Source: Saprospiraceae bacterium
GTDB lineage: Bacteria; Bacteroidota; Bacteroidia; Chitinophagales; Saprospiraceae
Reading direction: 5' to 3'
DNA length: 64,000 nt
NCBI GenBank assembly: GCA_016710625.1
Contig: JADJVK010000002.1
Span: 62,001 to 126,000, forward strand
Positions 9,767-18,132 of the stretch are shown piece by piece. The position numbers and the translations under genes are program-made. The notes below the pieces were generated by a model. That model saw only the letters and a program-made list of their open reading frames with translations, was not told the origin of the DNA and ran no database searches. Position 1 is the first letter of the stretch. Each line of letters begins with the position of its first letter.

Positions 9767-12289
9767 CTAGCTTTTTGATTTCAAATCTTGCAGATATTTT
9801 TCTAATTGATATTCATCAACCACTAAAACATCTCTAGGTTTGCTACCTTCACTAGGTCCCACGATTCCCACTGCTTCCAATTGATCCATGATTCTACCAG
9901 CTCGATTATAACCTAATTTCAATCTCCTTTGTATCATAGATGTTGATCCAGTTTGATTTTGAACTACCAACCTAGCAGCATCTTCAAAATATTCATCAAT
10001 ATCAGCTATGCTAAATCCTGCTTTTGCATTTGCACTCTCTTCATTTCCAGCATATTCTGGTAAGAAGAATGGAGTGGAATAACCTTTTTGCTTTGCAATG
10101 AAATTAATTACTTTTTCTACTTCAGGTGTATCTACAAAAGCACATTGCAAACGTACCATATCGCCACCCAAACTCAATAACATATCTCCTCTACCAATTA
10201 GTTGGTCAGCACCTCCACCATCTAAAATGGTTCTTGAATCCACTTTTGAAGATACTTTAAAAGCTAACCTTGCAGGGAAATTCGCTTTAATAACGCCAGT
10301 AATAATATTAACTGAAGGTCTTTGAGTAGCAATGATTAAGTGAATGCCAACTGCTCTTGATAATTGAGCTAATCTACCGATTGGTAATTCAATTTCTTTA
10401 CCAGCAGTCATTATTAAATCAGCAAACTCATCAATTATTAAAACAATAAACGGCAAAAACTGGTGTCCTTTTTTAGGATTCAATTGTCGCATTGTGAATT
10501 TTTCGTTGTACTCTTTTATCGTTCTTACAGATGCCTTTTGTAACAAAGAATATCTATTGTCCATCTCAACACAAAGAGAACTCAGGGTGTGAATAACTTT
10601 TGTTGTATCTGTTACAATTGGCTCCAATTGGTCTGGTAAGAAGCCTAAAAAGTGGTTTTCAATGGCGCTATAAGGGAATAATTCAACTTTTTTAGGATCT
10701 ATTAAAATTAATTTGACATGAGCTGGATGCTGCTTGAACAATAGCGACATTAAAATGGTATTAATACCTACTGATTTTCCTTGCCCAGTAGCTCCAGCAA
10801 TCAATAAGTGAGGCATTTTGGTCAAATCAGCAACAAATACTTCATTTGAAATAGTTTTACCTAAAGCAATAGGTAAATCCATTGTTGATTTCTTGAACTT
10901 TTCTGATAAGAAAACTTCTTTAAGCGAAACCATTTGCTTGTTTTTATTGGGTACTTCAATTCCAATAGTGCCCCTTCCAGGTATAGGAGCAATGATACGG
11001 ATGCCTAATGCCGCTAAATTTAAAGCAATATCATCTTCTAAATTCTTGATTTTAGCTATCCTAACTCCAGGAGCTGGAATGATTTCGTAAAGCGTTACTG
11101 TAGGACCAACCGTTGCTCTGATTTTGGTAATTTCAATTTTATAATCCCTTAAGGTGTTGATAATCTGATCTTTATTTGTTTCTAGCTCAGCTCTATCTAT
11201 TTCTATTTTTTGATCTGAATAATCATTTAATAAAGTTAAATTAGGCATTTCATAACCAGATAATTCTAATGTCGGGTCATATAATCCCTGTGCATTTATC
11301 AAGTTTGATTGAATATCCTCATCCCCTTCTTCAATAACTGCATTGTCAATGGGTTTGTAATTGTGATCTGTTGGAGGCAATGGATCTTCATCCACATTGT
11401 CGTCAATCGCAATGGGCTCAAATACTGGTGAAATTATTTCTAAATCATCCGAATCATTTACAGTTGGTTTTGGTGTAGCAGATTGAATATCAAATTCTTG
11501 TGATTCACCTAATATATCCATTGCCAGCGAATTCCTTTTTTTAGGCAATTCTTCTGTTGTAGGAATATTTTTTGAATCTATAGTTGTGTCATCAATCTCA
11601 AAATCACTTTTTTTACTGGAAGATGCTTTGTTTTCAACTGTAGTATCAGGAATAATTTTTCCAGTAAACAAATTTTTCACATAAGATAGGGTGTTGTTTT
11701 TAGCTCCATTTACGGTAACTTCTTGGTAATTAGGATTAAATGCCCAAGTTATTAGTCCAATACCAACAAAAACAAATAACAATACCATCCCGATATTTCC
11801 AATGAAATTGGTCATCCAAAAATTGATGCTATTGCCAAAAGTGCCGCCCCAAGGGAAATCGAATGATTTGAAGACAAAAGCTAAAAAAATGGATAACACC
11901 AACATGGTTATCAAGCTTTTGCGAAGAATAAATCGATAGTGATCTACTGGTTGTTGCTTAAGTAATGCAATACCATAAATATAGCTTAAATATACCAATA
12001 TGAAAGATGGAACGCCGAATCCCCAATAGAAAAATAGATTGGAAACTATAGCACCTAACCTGCCTAACCAATTTTCTACAGACAAATCGCTTTCTAGCAA
12101 TAAACTCCATGAAAATCTAAGTACCTTATCTTGATCTTCTTTCCAAGTGAAAATATAGGAAATGAATGCAACAAACAGATAGGCAGCTAATAATAGCAAA
12201 GCCATACCAATTATTTTAGGGATTCTTTCATCTTTCGACTCCCATTCATTTTTCCCAGTTGCTACTAATTTTTTATTCGATTTGGACAT
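9767..12289 (-). CDS. ftsK: DNA translocase FtsK
   Basis: 840 residues. Four transmembrane helices occupy residues about 25-185 and anchor it at the division septum. An acidic, low-complexity linker covers about 200-350. The RecA-like motor has Walker A GATGQGKS (residues 499-506) and Walker B VLIIDEFADL (about 616-625). The C-terminal gamma winged-helix domain (about 760-840, RRLKLGYNRAGRIMDQLE) reads the polar DNA sequences that direct translocation toward dif. FtsK pumps DNA and activates XerCD to resolve chromosome dimers during division. The length and domain order are normal. It stands alone, convergent with the preceding gene. Confidence 0.97.
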   Translation of the reverse strand: MSKSNKKLVATGKNEWESKDERIPKIIGMALLLLAAYLFVAFISYIFTWKEDQDKVLRFSWSLLLESDLSVENWLGRLGAIVSNLFFYWGFGVPSFILVYLSYIYGIALLKQQPVDHYRFILRKSLITMLVLSIFLAFVFKSFDFPWGGTFGNSINFWMTNFIGNIGMVLLFVFVGIGLITWAFNPNYQEVTVNGAKNNTLSYVKNLFTGKIIPDTTVENKASSSKKSDFEIDDTTIDSKNIPTTEELPKKRNSLAMDILGESQEFDIQSATPKPTVNDSDDLEIISPVFEPIAIDDNVDEDPLPPTDHNYKPIDNAVIEEGDEDIQSNLINAQGLYDPTLELSGYEMPNLTLLNDYSDQKIEIDRAELETNKDQIINTLRDYKIEITKIRATVGPTVTLYEIIPAPGVRIAKIKNLEDDIALNLAALGIRIIAPIPGRGTIGIEVPNKNKQMVSLKEVFLSEKFKKSTMDLPIALGKTISNEVFVADLTKMPHLLIAGATGQGKSVGINTILMSLLFKQHPAHVKLILIDPKKVELFPYSAIENHFLGFLPDQLEPIVTDTTKVIHTLSSLCVEMDNRYSLLQKASVRTIKEYNEKFTMRQLNPKKGHQFLPFIVLIIDEFADLIMTAGKEIELPIGRLAQLSRAVGIHLIIATQRPSVNIITGVIKANFPARLAFKVSSKVDSRTILDGGGADQLIGRGDMLLSLGGDMVRLQCAFVDTPEVEKVINFIAKQKGYSTPFFLPEYAGNEESANAKAGFSIADIDEYFEDAARLVVQNQTGSTSMIQRRLKLGYNRAGRIMDQLEAVGIVGPSEGSKPRDVLVVDEYQLEKYLQDLKSKS

Positions 12290-12413
12290 ATTTTATTATT
12301 GCAAATTCAAAACTTATTGATTATTAATAAACTTAGAATTTTTATATAAGACTTTACGAAAAATGATAAATTATGTTTTTTGTAAATATGAATTAAATAA
12401 TATCAATTATTGA

Positions 12414-12968
12414 TTACATCAAAGAAAAATATAGAATAATAATTATTGCCAAAGCTATTGCTACTAAATAAATCATGAATTTTGTATTGTTACTATAAAG
12501 GCTATATAAAGATTGCATGACATCTGTCCAATCGCTATTGGCGACATTTGATTCTTTTCCTAAAAAGAAATATTTATTGAATCCTTTCCTTTGTTGATTG
12601 CCATGTTTTTTTAAAATAAAATAATCAGGATGATTAAAGACACAATCATATAACTCTTTTCTGCCTCCCATTTCAAATATTAAAGTGTTATCATCAGATA
12701 ATGTTCGCCAAGTTCCTTTCAGGATATTACCTTCAATTGATATCAAATATTCGTGATCTTCACAAAAAATATGCAAAATATTATCTTTGAATTCTTCATC
12801 ATCTTTGACTTCAAGCCATCTTTTATTCAAAAATCCCAATTTGGATAACGGCTCATTCCAGTTATTTATTTTTGGTAAAATAGCATCCAAATATTCATCC
12901 ATGCTATCACATTCAGGTAGCTCTAATTGAAAAGTTTTTGAAATATTTTGAATAATTTTATTGCTCAA
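12414..12968 (-). CDS. Unknown protein with a C-terminal transmembrane tail
   Basis: 184 residues with no signal peptide. A soluble, acidic and aromatic-rich N-terminal part of about 160 residues is followed by one hydrophobic helix (MIYLVAIALAIIIILYFSL) ending two residues from the C-terminus, so it looks tail-anchored with the bulk in the cytoplasm. I do not recognise the family. It lies upstream of ftsK on the same strand but is separated by 124 bases, so an operon is only possible. It is divergent from dapF. Confidence 0.7.
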   Translation of the reverse strand: MSNKIIQNISKTFQLELPECDSMDEYLDAILPKINNWNEPLSKLGFLNKRWLEVKDDEEFKDNILHIFCEDHEYLISIEGNILKGTWRTLSDDNTLIFEMGGRKELYDCVFNHPDYFILKKHGNQQRKGFNKYFFLGKESNVANSDWTDVMQSLYSLYSNNTKFMIYLVAIALAIIIILYFSLM

Positions 12969-13066
12969 TGCTATTTTTTTGTGGTAAAGATAATTATTCT
13001 AAAAAAAGTATTCTTAAAATTTGTGTTACTTTCAACATTAGAGCATTAGGTTTGTTCAAGAATAAA

Positions 13067-13074
13067 TATATTTG
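13067..13074 (+). promoter_or_regulatory. -7 promoter element of dapF
   Basis: TATATTTG matches TAnnTTTG and lies 14 bases before the dapF ATG, so the leader must be only a few bases. Confidence 0.5.
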
Positions 13075-13088
13075 CAAAAAGATTTCTA

Positions 13089-13877
13089 ATGAAATTTTAT
13101 AAATATCAAGGTGCCGGAAATGATTTTGTTTTGTTGGATCAAAGAGAAAATACCTATATCAAAAGAGGGGATGTCTCATTGATTAAAACAATATGTGATA
13201 GAAGATTCGGTATTGGAGCAGATGGTTTGATGTTGTTGCAACTGAAAGAGGGATATGATTTTGAAATGATATACTTTAATTCAGATGGTAATGAAAGTTC
13301 AATGTGTGGAAATGGAGGAAGATGTATTGCTGCTTTTGCTCAGAGGCTAGGTATAATTCGTTCAGAGGGAAAATTTATTGCAATAGATGGAGAACACGAT
13401 GTTATTGTGAATGATTCGGGTGAATATGTAGAATTGAAAATGAAAGATGTGAACCAAATTGAACTTTTATTAGGTGATTTTTTGTTAGATACTGGATCGC
13501 CTCACTATGTACAATTTGTTGAAAATTTAGAAGAAGTTGATATTTATTCAGCTGGTAAAGCTATTAGAAATAGTGATAGATTTCTAAAAGAAGGGGTGAA
13601 TGTTAATTTTGTTGAAAACGAAAATAATACATTAAGAATAGGCACCTATGAAAGAGGTGTGGAAGCGGAAACTTTAGCTTGTGGAACTGGTGTCACAGCA
13701 GCTGCACTAGCCTTCCAAAAATATAATAATAGAGCGATGCCATCTATTAAAGTGACTGCAAAAGGAGGTGATTTGGAAGTTAAATCTGAAATGAATAACG
13801 ACGGATTTAAAAATATATGGTTGTGTGGACCAGCCAAATTTGTTTTTGAAGGTGTCTATATACTGAGAGATAAATAA
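13089..13877 (+). CDS. dapF: Diaminopimelate epimerase
   Basis: 262 residues, the normal size. It interconverts LL- and meso-diaminopimelate, the last step before lysine and the source of the peptidoglycan cross-linking residue. The two catalytic cysteines are visible: Cys73 in SSMCGNGGRC and Cys198 in LACGTGVTA. The N-terminal GNDFVLLD motif and the substrate-binding ERGVE are also present. No other dap genes are nearby. A TATATTTG element sits 14 bases before the start, and a hairpin follows the stop. Confidence 0.97.
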   Translation: MKFYKYQGAGNDFVLLDQRENTYIKRGDVSLIKTICDRRFGIGADGLMLLQLKEGYDFEMIYFNSDGNESSMCGNGGRCIAAFAQRLGIIRSEGKFIAIDGEHDVIVNDSGEYVELKMKDVNQIELLLGDFLLDTGSPHYVQFVENLEEVDIYSAGKAIRNSDRFLKEGVNVNFVENENNTLRIGTYERGVEAETLACGTGVTAAALAFQKYNNRAMPSIKVTAKGGDLEVKSEMNNDGFKNIWLCGPAKFVFEGVYILRDK

Positions 13878-13924
13878 TATCGTTATATTAGTCTAAAATA
13901 ACAAAAGTTTAACATAATTCGATG

Positions 13925-13959
13925 AATTCTATTTTGATTTATTAAATCATAATAGAATT
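13925..13959 (+). terminator. Probable terminator downstream of dapF
   Basis: An AT-rich inverted repeat: ATTCTATT pairs with AATAGAAT, and inner GATTT with AAATC. TTTTAT follows. It lies 48 bases after dapF and just before the next promoter. Confidence 0.55.
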
Positions 13960-13967
13960 TTATATTG

Positions 13968-13975
13968 TAGTTTTG
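13968..13975 (+). promoter_or_regulatory. -7 promoter element of the sortilin-like gene
   Basis: TAGTTTTG matches TAnnTTTG and lies 21 bases before the ATG at 13996. Confidence 0.5.
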
Positions 13976-13995
13976 CATAAAATTTAAATTAAATT

Positions 13996-15129
13996 ATGAA
14001 GTATAATTTCCTTGCTTTAATTTTTTTATTCATTATTGCTTCTTGTAATAATAATCAACCCAACAATAGTAGCACTACAGCTACAAATACTAAAAATGAC
14101 AAAATTATTGTCGTAGATAATAAGAACATTCAATCAAATAATGTAAGTCAGCGAAATGAATTAGCAACTAACGATAAAAAATTAGTTACTAAAACAAAAC
14201 TGCATCCTATAACTGTACCTTCCAAAATTGAGAATGAAGCCGAAGAATCAGAAGGGAAATTGTCAAAGGCACAAAGAATAAAGGAGTCATTAGAAGATGA
14301 GATCAGAAGAACGAAAGATCCTGCTACTGGTCTGGTTCCAATGGGAAAATTTGGTGATGCATTAGAATTTACTAGAAGAAAACAAGCTGAGTTTTATGGT
14401 AAGGGCGAATTAAGAGGATCTACTTTAGCGAATGCAAAATGGAAAGAAAGAGGACCAACAAATGTTGGTGGTAGAGTAGGTACAATTTTAGTTGATAAAA
14501 ATGATCCAACAAATAAGACCTTGTTTGTAGGGCATTGTTCTGGTGGATTATGGAAAACAACAGATATTACAGCTACTCGACCTTTGTGGAAACCAGTAAA
14601 TGACTATTTGCAAAATTTAGCTGTAGGTGGTTTAGTTCAAGATCCCACAAACCCTAAAATAATGTATTTGGGTACTGGTGATCCTAGTGCAGATGATGTC
14701 AGAGGTATTGGAATCTTTAAATCTACAGATGGAGGAGAAAATTGGGATTTATTGCCTTCTACTGCAAACAAACCAGCATTTTATAAAACAAGAGAAATTG
14801 TAATTGCAAATGATGGAGCTATTTATGCAGCTTGTAAACAAGGTGTACAAAAAAGTACAGATGGTGGAAATACATGGACTTCTGTTTTAAGTAATGAAAT
14901 ATGGGATTTAGAATATATTCCATCAACAAATACATTATTTGCATCCAAAAATAATAGTATTTGGAAAAGTAATACTGGTAATTCCGGTTCTTGGAAAAAT
15001 ATAACTTCAACAGATGGTTTTGCAAATTTATGGCAAAGAACAGAATTTACAGTTTGTCAGAGTTCACCAAATGTGATTTATGCTGTAGGTGGTATTGGAG
15101 GTCCAAATTCAAAGCATACAAATCAATAG
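13996..15129 (+). CDS. Sortilin/VPS10-like Asp-box (BNR repeat) protein, 5' part of a frameshifted gene
   Basis: 377 codons before a premature stop at 15127. This is the N-terminal third of a protein that continues in another frame from about 15102. The start is a lipoprotein-type signal (FLFIIASC, Cys near residue 17) followed by an Asn/Thr-rich linker. A beta-propeller with Asp-box repeats comes next: KSTDGGENW, KSTDGGNTW. Homologues are secreted Bacteroidota proteins annotated as sortilin-like or glycosyl hydrolase BNR repeat proteins. The last natural residues are about VGGIGG; the final ten codons are an out-of-frame tail. The two frames join cleanly if one base, most simply a C at 15103-15104, is restored. 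I see no slippery heptamer, so programmed frameshifting is unlikely. Confidence 0.85.
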   Translation: MKYNFLALIFLFIIASCNNNQPNNSSTTATNTKNDKIIVVDNKNIQSNNVSQRNELATNDKKLVTKTKLHPITVPSKIENEAEESEGKLSKAQRIKESLEDEIRRTKDPATGLVPMGKFGDALEFTRRKQAEFYGKGELRGSTLANAKWKERGPTNVGGRVGTILVDKNDPTNKTLFVGHCSGGLWKTTDITATRPLWKPVNDYLQNLAVGGLVQDPTNPKIMYLGTGDPSADDVRGIGIFKSTDGGENWDLLPSTANKPAFYKTREIVIANDGAIYAACKQGVQKSTDGGNTWTSVLSNEIWDLEYIPSTNTLFASKNNSIWKSNTGNSGSWKNITSTDGFANLWQRTEFTVCQSSPNVIYAVGGIGGPNSKHTNQ

Positions 15130-17789
15130 ATACTGGTGCCACTTGGACAATTACAGGTTTAAATTCTGGTACTCTTACAGGTACACAGGCTTGGTATGAT
15201 TTGGAAATAAAAGTAGATCCCACAAATCCAAATCGAATATTTGCAGGTGGATTAGATTTGTATTTTAGTGTAAATGGTGGTAACTCATGGAAACAGGTTT
15301 CAGAATGGGCACCCAAATCTTCTTCAACATATGTACATGCTGATCAACATTATATTCATTTCGAGCCAGATAATGGTGATGTATGTTATTTTGGAAATGA
15401 TGGGGGAATTTTTGCTACTAGAAATGCTTCAAAAACAATTCAGCCAACCATAGATGATAAAAATACTGGTTTTAACACTACTTTGTTTTATTACGGTGCT
15501 ATTCATCCAAATAAGTTTAGTAACTACTTTTTAGGTGGTGCTCAAGATAATGGATCCAATCAAATGGATTCATATTATCCAGCTGAAGCCAATGAATTTA
15601 GAGGAGGAGATGGTTTTTGGGTACATATTGACCAAAATGAACCTAATATACAGTTTGGGACTTTATACGATGGCATCTTTTTTATTTCAGAAGATGGTGG
15701 AAAATCTTTTGGTGGTGGTGTTGATTCGAAGGGAGCATTTAGAACTTTTGCTGCTTATGCAGATAAGGATAATATTTTATATGCTCAAACAAAATCTGCA
15801 GATTTTTATAGATATAATTTGAAAACTAAAGAAGAGACTTCTATAAATTTAACGTCAGGTTCTGTTGGAAATCCATCAAGTATGACCATTGATCCAAATG
15901 ATTCTACCAGACTTTATATTGGTAATTTTTCAGGACAGATAACCAAAGTGGAGAATGCAAATATTGGTTCTGATTTAAGTGGAAAGTTATTGACTTCACC
16001 TAATTCAGTTGCAGGAGGTGGTGGTGCTGTTTCAAGCATTGATATTGAAAAAGGGAATCCTAATCATATTTTGGTTTGCTATTCTAATTATGGATTAAAA
16101 AATAACATATTGGAAAGTAAAGATGGAGGAATAACATGGATTGGAGTAGAAGGAACGAATGCTTTCCCAGACATTCCAGTTAGATGGGCAATATTTGACC
16201 CATCTAATGCTTCAAGAGCTATGATTGCTACTGAAATGGGTGTTTGGACAACTGATAATTTAGATGGAGCAAATACAGTTTGGTTTCCTCCAATTCCTGG
16301 AAAAGGAACGCCATTAGTAAGAACAAATCATCTAGAATATAGAAGTTCAGATAAAGTAGTAATGGCTGCTACTTGGGGTAGAGGCATTTGGTCAAGTGAT
16401 GTTTTTGCAGATCCTTTTGTTTCAATTGTTCACCCAACTATTGGGTATATTAATGGAGGGATACTATTTGAATCCAACTCTTTAGGAGCTGAATCATTTT
16501 CTTGGAATTTTGGGGATCAAACGAATATTGAAACTGTTGATAAGGTGATTCATTATTATCAAAGCAAAGGTTTATACAATGTTTCATTAACCATTAATAA
16601 TAATTTTACAGCTAGCAGTTCAGTAAAAATCCTACCTGATAAGGAACTTCCATATATTTATGGTGCTTCTGATTATGGAGGAGATTTTACAGGAAATGAT
16701 GAACAATATGGAGTTTATACTGTTAGTGGTTCAGGATGGGAGAGAGGTACTTCTACATTTGCTGGAAAAAATAAAACTGATAAATCATTTGTTATTGCTC
16801 CTGGCAAACAATATTATGATATTAATTCTGAAAGTTATTTATATATGCCAAATTTCAATATGAGCTCAAAAGGTATTTATGAATTCAGTTTTAATACAAA
16901 ATATAAATTTCAAGAAGGAGCTGATGGGTTTAATATAGAATATTCAACAGATAAGGGGTTGACATGGAAGCAATTAGGCAGTAGTAGTGATATAGGTTGG
17001 TATAATCATAATAATGGAATTACTGCAACTTCATTCAAATCAGGTAGTTCATATTTCACTGGAGAACTATTGAAGCTTACAAAATTTACATTGAATATAA
17101 GTAAATTATCTGGTCCAGGTTTTGAAAATGTTGCTTTTAGATTTGCATTCAAGTCTGATGGTGTGGGATTACATGTTGGTGGTTTAGTAGATGATGTAGA
17201 GATAACAAAATATGATGGAGAGCTAGTTACAAAATTAATTGATAATACAGCTAAGTTTTCTGATTTTCAAGCAATTGCAATAAAAGTTGATTGGTCAACT
17301 TTGCCTGAATTTGGATGTAAGAAATTTGAGATTGAATTATCAACTAATGGTAAAGATTTTTCTACAGCAGGATCTGTATTTGCATTTGGAACTACTGCAA
17401 CTAGACAAAATTATACATTTACAATCACACCTACTAATAAAGCATTGTATTTTATAAGGATAAAAGTAATAAATAATGATGGATCATCTAGTTATTCAAG
17501 TGTAATGGTAGTGAAGAAAAACTTAAATGACGAAGTTATTTTTAATTATTATCCAAATCCATTTACTTCAAACATACAATTTACATTTACTGATTTGATT
17601 AGTAAAAATGTTAAGTTTGAAATGTTTGATATTACTGGTAGATTAGTTTATTCAAAGGAAGAGAAATTAGACAATCAAGCATTTTATATCCTAGATTTAC
17701 CTGAATTAACTACTGGAAAATATGCTTTGAGAGTAACGATTGATACAAATGAACCTATTTTATTAAATGTGTTAAAGCAGAATAAATAA
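15102..17789 (+). CDS. Sortilin-like Asp-box protein, 3' part, with PKD domain and T9SS sorting domain
   Basis: This is the continuation of the gene starting at 13996, in the -1 frame; together they would give about 1,260 residues. It opens with KFKAYKSIDTGATW, which resumes the propeller. Further Asp boxes follow (SVNGGNSW, SEDGGKSF, SKDGGITW, STDKGLTW). A PKD domain contains FSWNFGD and the C-terminus is a type A T9SS sorting domain (YYPNPF, FDITGRLVY, LTTGKYALRV). Such domains direct export through the T9SS to the cell surface or medium. An upstream ATG at 14991 is in this frame but only reads the wrong frame of the 5' part. No T9SS machinery genes lie in the window. Confidence 0.85.
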   Translation, partial: SKFKAYKSIDTGATWTITGLNSGTLTGTQAWYDLEIKVDPTNPNRIFAGGLDLYFSVNGGNSWKQVSEWAPKSSSTYVHADQHYIHFEPDNGDVCYFGNDGGIFATRNASKTIQPTIDDKNTGFNTTLFYYGAIHPNKFSNYFLGGAQDNGSNQMDSYYPAEANEFRGGDGFWVHIDQNEPNIQFGTLYDGIFFISEDGGKSFGGGVDSKGAFRTFAAYADKDNILYAQTKSADFYRYNLKTKEETSINLTSGSVGNPSSMTIDPNDSTRLYIGNFSGQITKVENANIGSDLSGKLLTSPNSVAGGGGAVSSIDIEKGNPNHILVCYSNYGLKNNILESKDGGITWIGVEGTNAFPDIPVRWAIFDPSNASRAMIATEMGVWTTDNLDGANTVWFPPIPGKGTPLVRTNHLEYRSSDKVVMAATWGRGIWSSDVFADPFVSIVHPTIGYINGGILFESNSLGAESFSWNFGDQTNIETVDKVIHYYQSKGLYNVSLTINNNFTASSSVKILPDKELPYIYGASDYGGDFTGNDEQYGVYTVSGSGWERGTSTFAGKNKTDKSFVIAPGKQYYDINSESYLYMPNFNMSSKGIYEFSFNTKYKFQEGADGFNIEYSTDKGLTWKQLGSSSDIGWYNHNNGITATSFKSGSSYFTGELLKLTKFTLNISKLSGPGFENVAFRFAFKSDGVGLHVGGLVDDVEITKYDGELVTKLIDNTAKFSDFQAIAIKVDWSTLPEFGCKKFEIELSTNGKDFSTAGSVFAFGTTATRQNYTFTITPTNKALYFIRIKVINNDGSSSYSSVMVVKKNLNDEVIFNYYPNPFTSNIQFTFTDLISKNVKFEMFDITGRLVYSKEEKLDNQAFYILDLPELTTGKYALRVTIDTNEPILLNVLKQNK

Positions 17790-17810
17790 TCGTTTTATAC
17801 TTTTTTATTG

Positions 17811-17846
17811 AGAGGCTGGATTTATGAAATTCAGCCTCTTTTTTTT
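17811..17846 (+). terminator. Intrinsic terminator of the sortilin-like gene
   Basis: AGAGGCTG pairs with CAGCCTCT around a 13-base loop, followed by a run of eight T. It lies 22 bases after the stop codon. Confidence 0.85.
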
Positions 17847-17875
17847 GACTTTTTTTAAAAATGGACATATCTTTG
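17844..17875 (+). promoter_or_regulatory. Promoter of the structured RNA at 17881
   Basis: TTTG at 17844-17847 and TATCTTTG at 17868-17875 match the Bacteroidota -33 (TTTG) and -7 (TAnnTTTG) elements with 20 bases between them, the standard spacing. The predicted start is about 17880, exactly at the base of the RNA's closing stem. It partly overlaps the T-run of the preceding terminator. Confidence 0.75.
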
Positions 17876-17880
17876 TATCG

Positions 17881-18070
17881 AATGTCTGGGTATCTGCAAC
17901 TTTTGGCTCGACGCTAAACAACTTCAGGTACTGACTCAGCGATCCAATGGCGGGCCTCAATCATTTAGTATGATTCACTTCGGTGACAGGGGGATTACAA
18001 AGGGAACTGGCAGCCTTATCTTATTCTTTTTGGGGCTCCAAAAAGATTTCAGTTACTCAGACATTTTTTT
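17881..18070 (+). ncRNA. Structured non-coding RNA of about 190 nt, possibly 6S RNA
   Basis: There is no open frame here and the base composition is clearly less AT-rich than the flanks. The two ends form a long closing stem: 17881-17896 pairs with 18050-18065, 15 of 16 positions including one G-U, with one mismatch. A T-run at 18064-18070 then acts as terminator. Inside are small hairpins: AATCAT/ATGATT, TCAC-TTCG-GTGA with a UUCG loop, and a 9-bp TCTTTTTGG/CCAAAAAGA near the 3' side. A consensus promoter starts right at the stem. Size, closing stem and a hairpin on the 3' side of the central region fit 6S RNA, which binds RNA polymerase; the short internal hairpins are less typical. That it is a real RNA gene is likely; the family is a guess. 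Confidence 0.65.
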
Positions 18071-18101
18071 CCCTTTTCAATTTTCGGCTGAAATTTTAGA
18101 T

Positions 18102-18109
18102 TATATTTG
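18102..18109 (+). promoter_or_regulatory. -7 promoter element of the M1 aminopeptidase gene
   Basis: TATATTTG matches TAnnTTTG and lies 24 bases before the ATG at 18133. Confidence 0.5.
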
Positions 18110-18132
18110 TTCGGTTATTTAAAATCTATCTT

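Noticed and set aside
15060..15129. Programmed -1 frameshift in the sortilin-like gene
   Set aside because: No slippery X-XXY-YYZ heptamer and no downstream pseudoknot were seen; a one-base indel explains it more simply.
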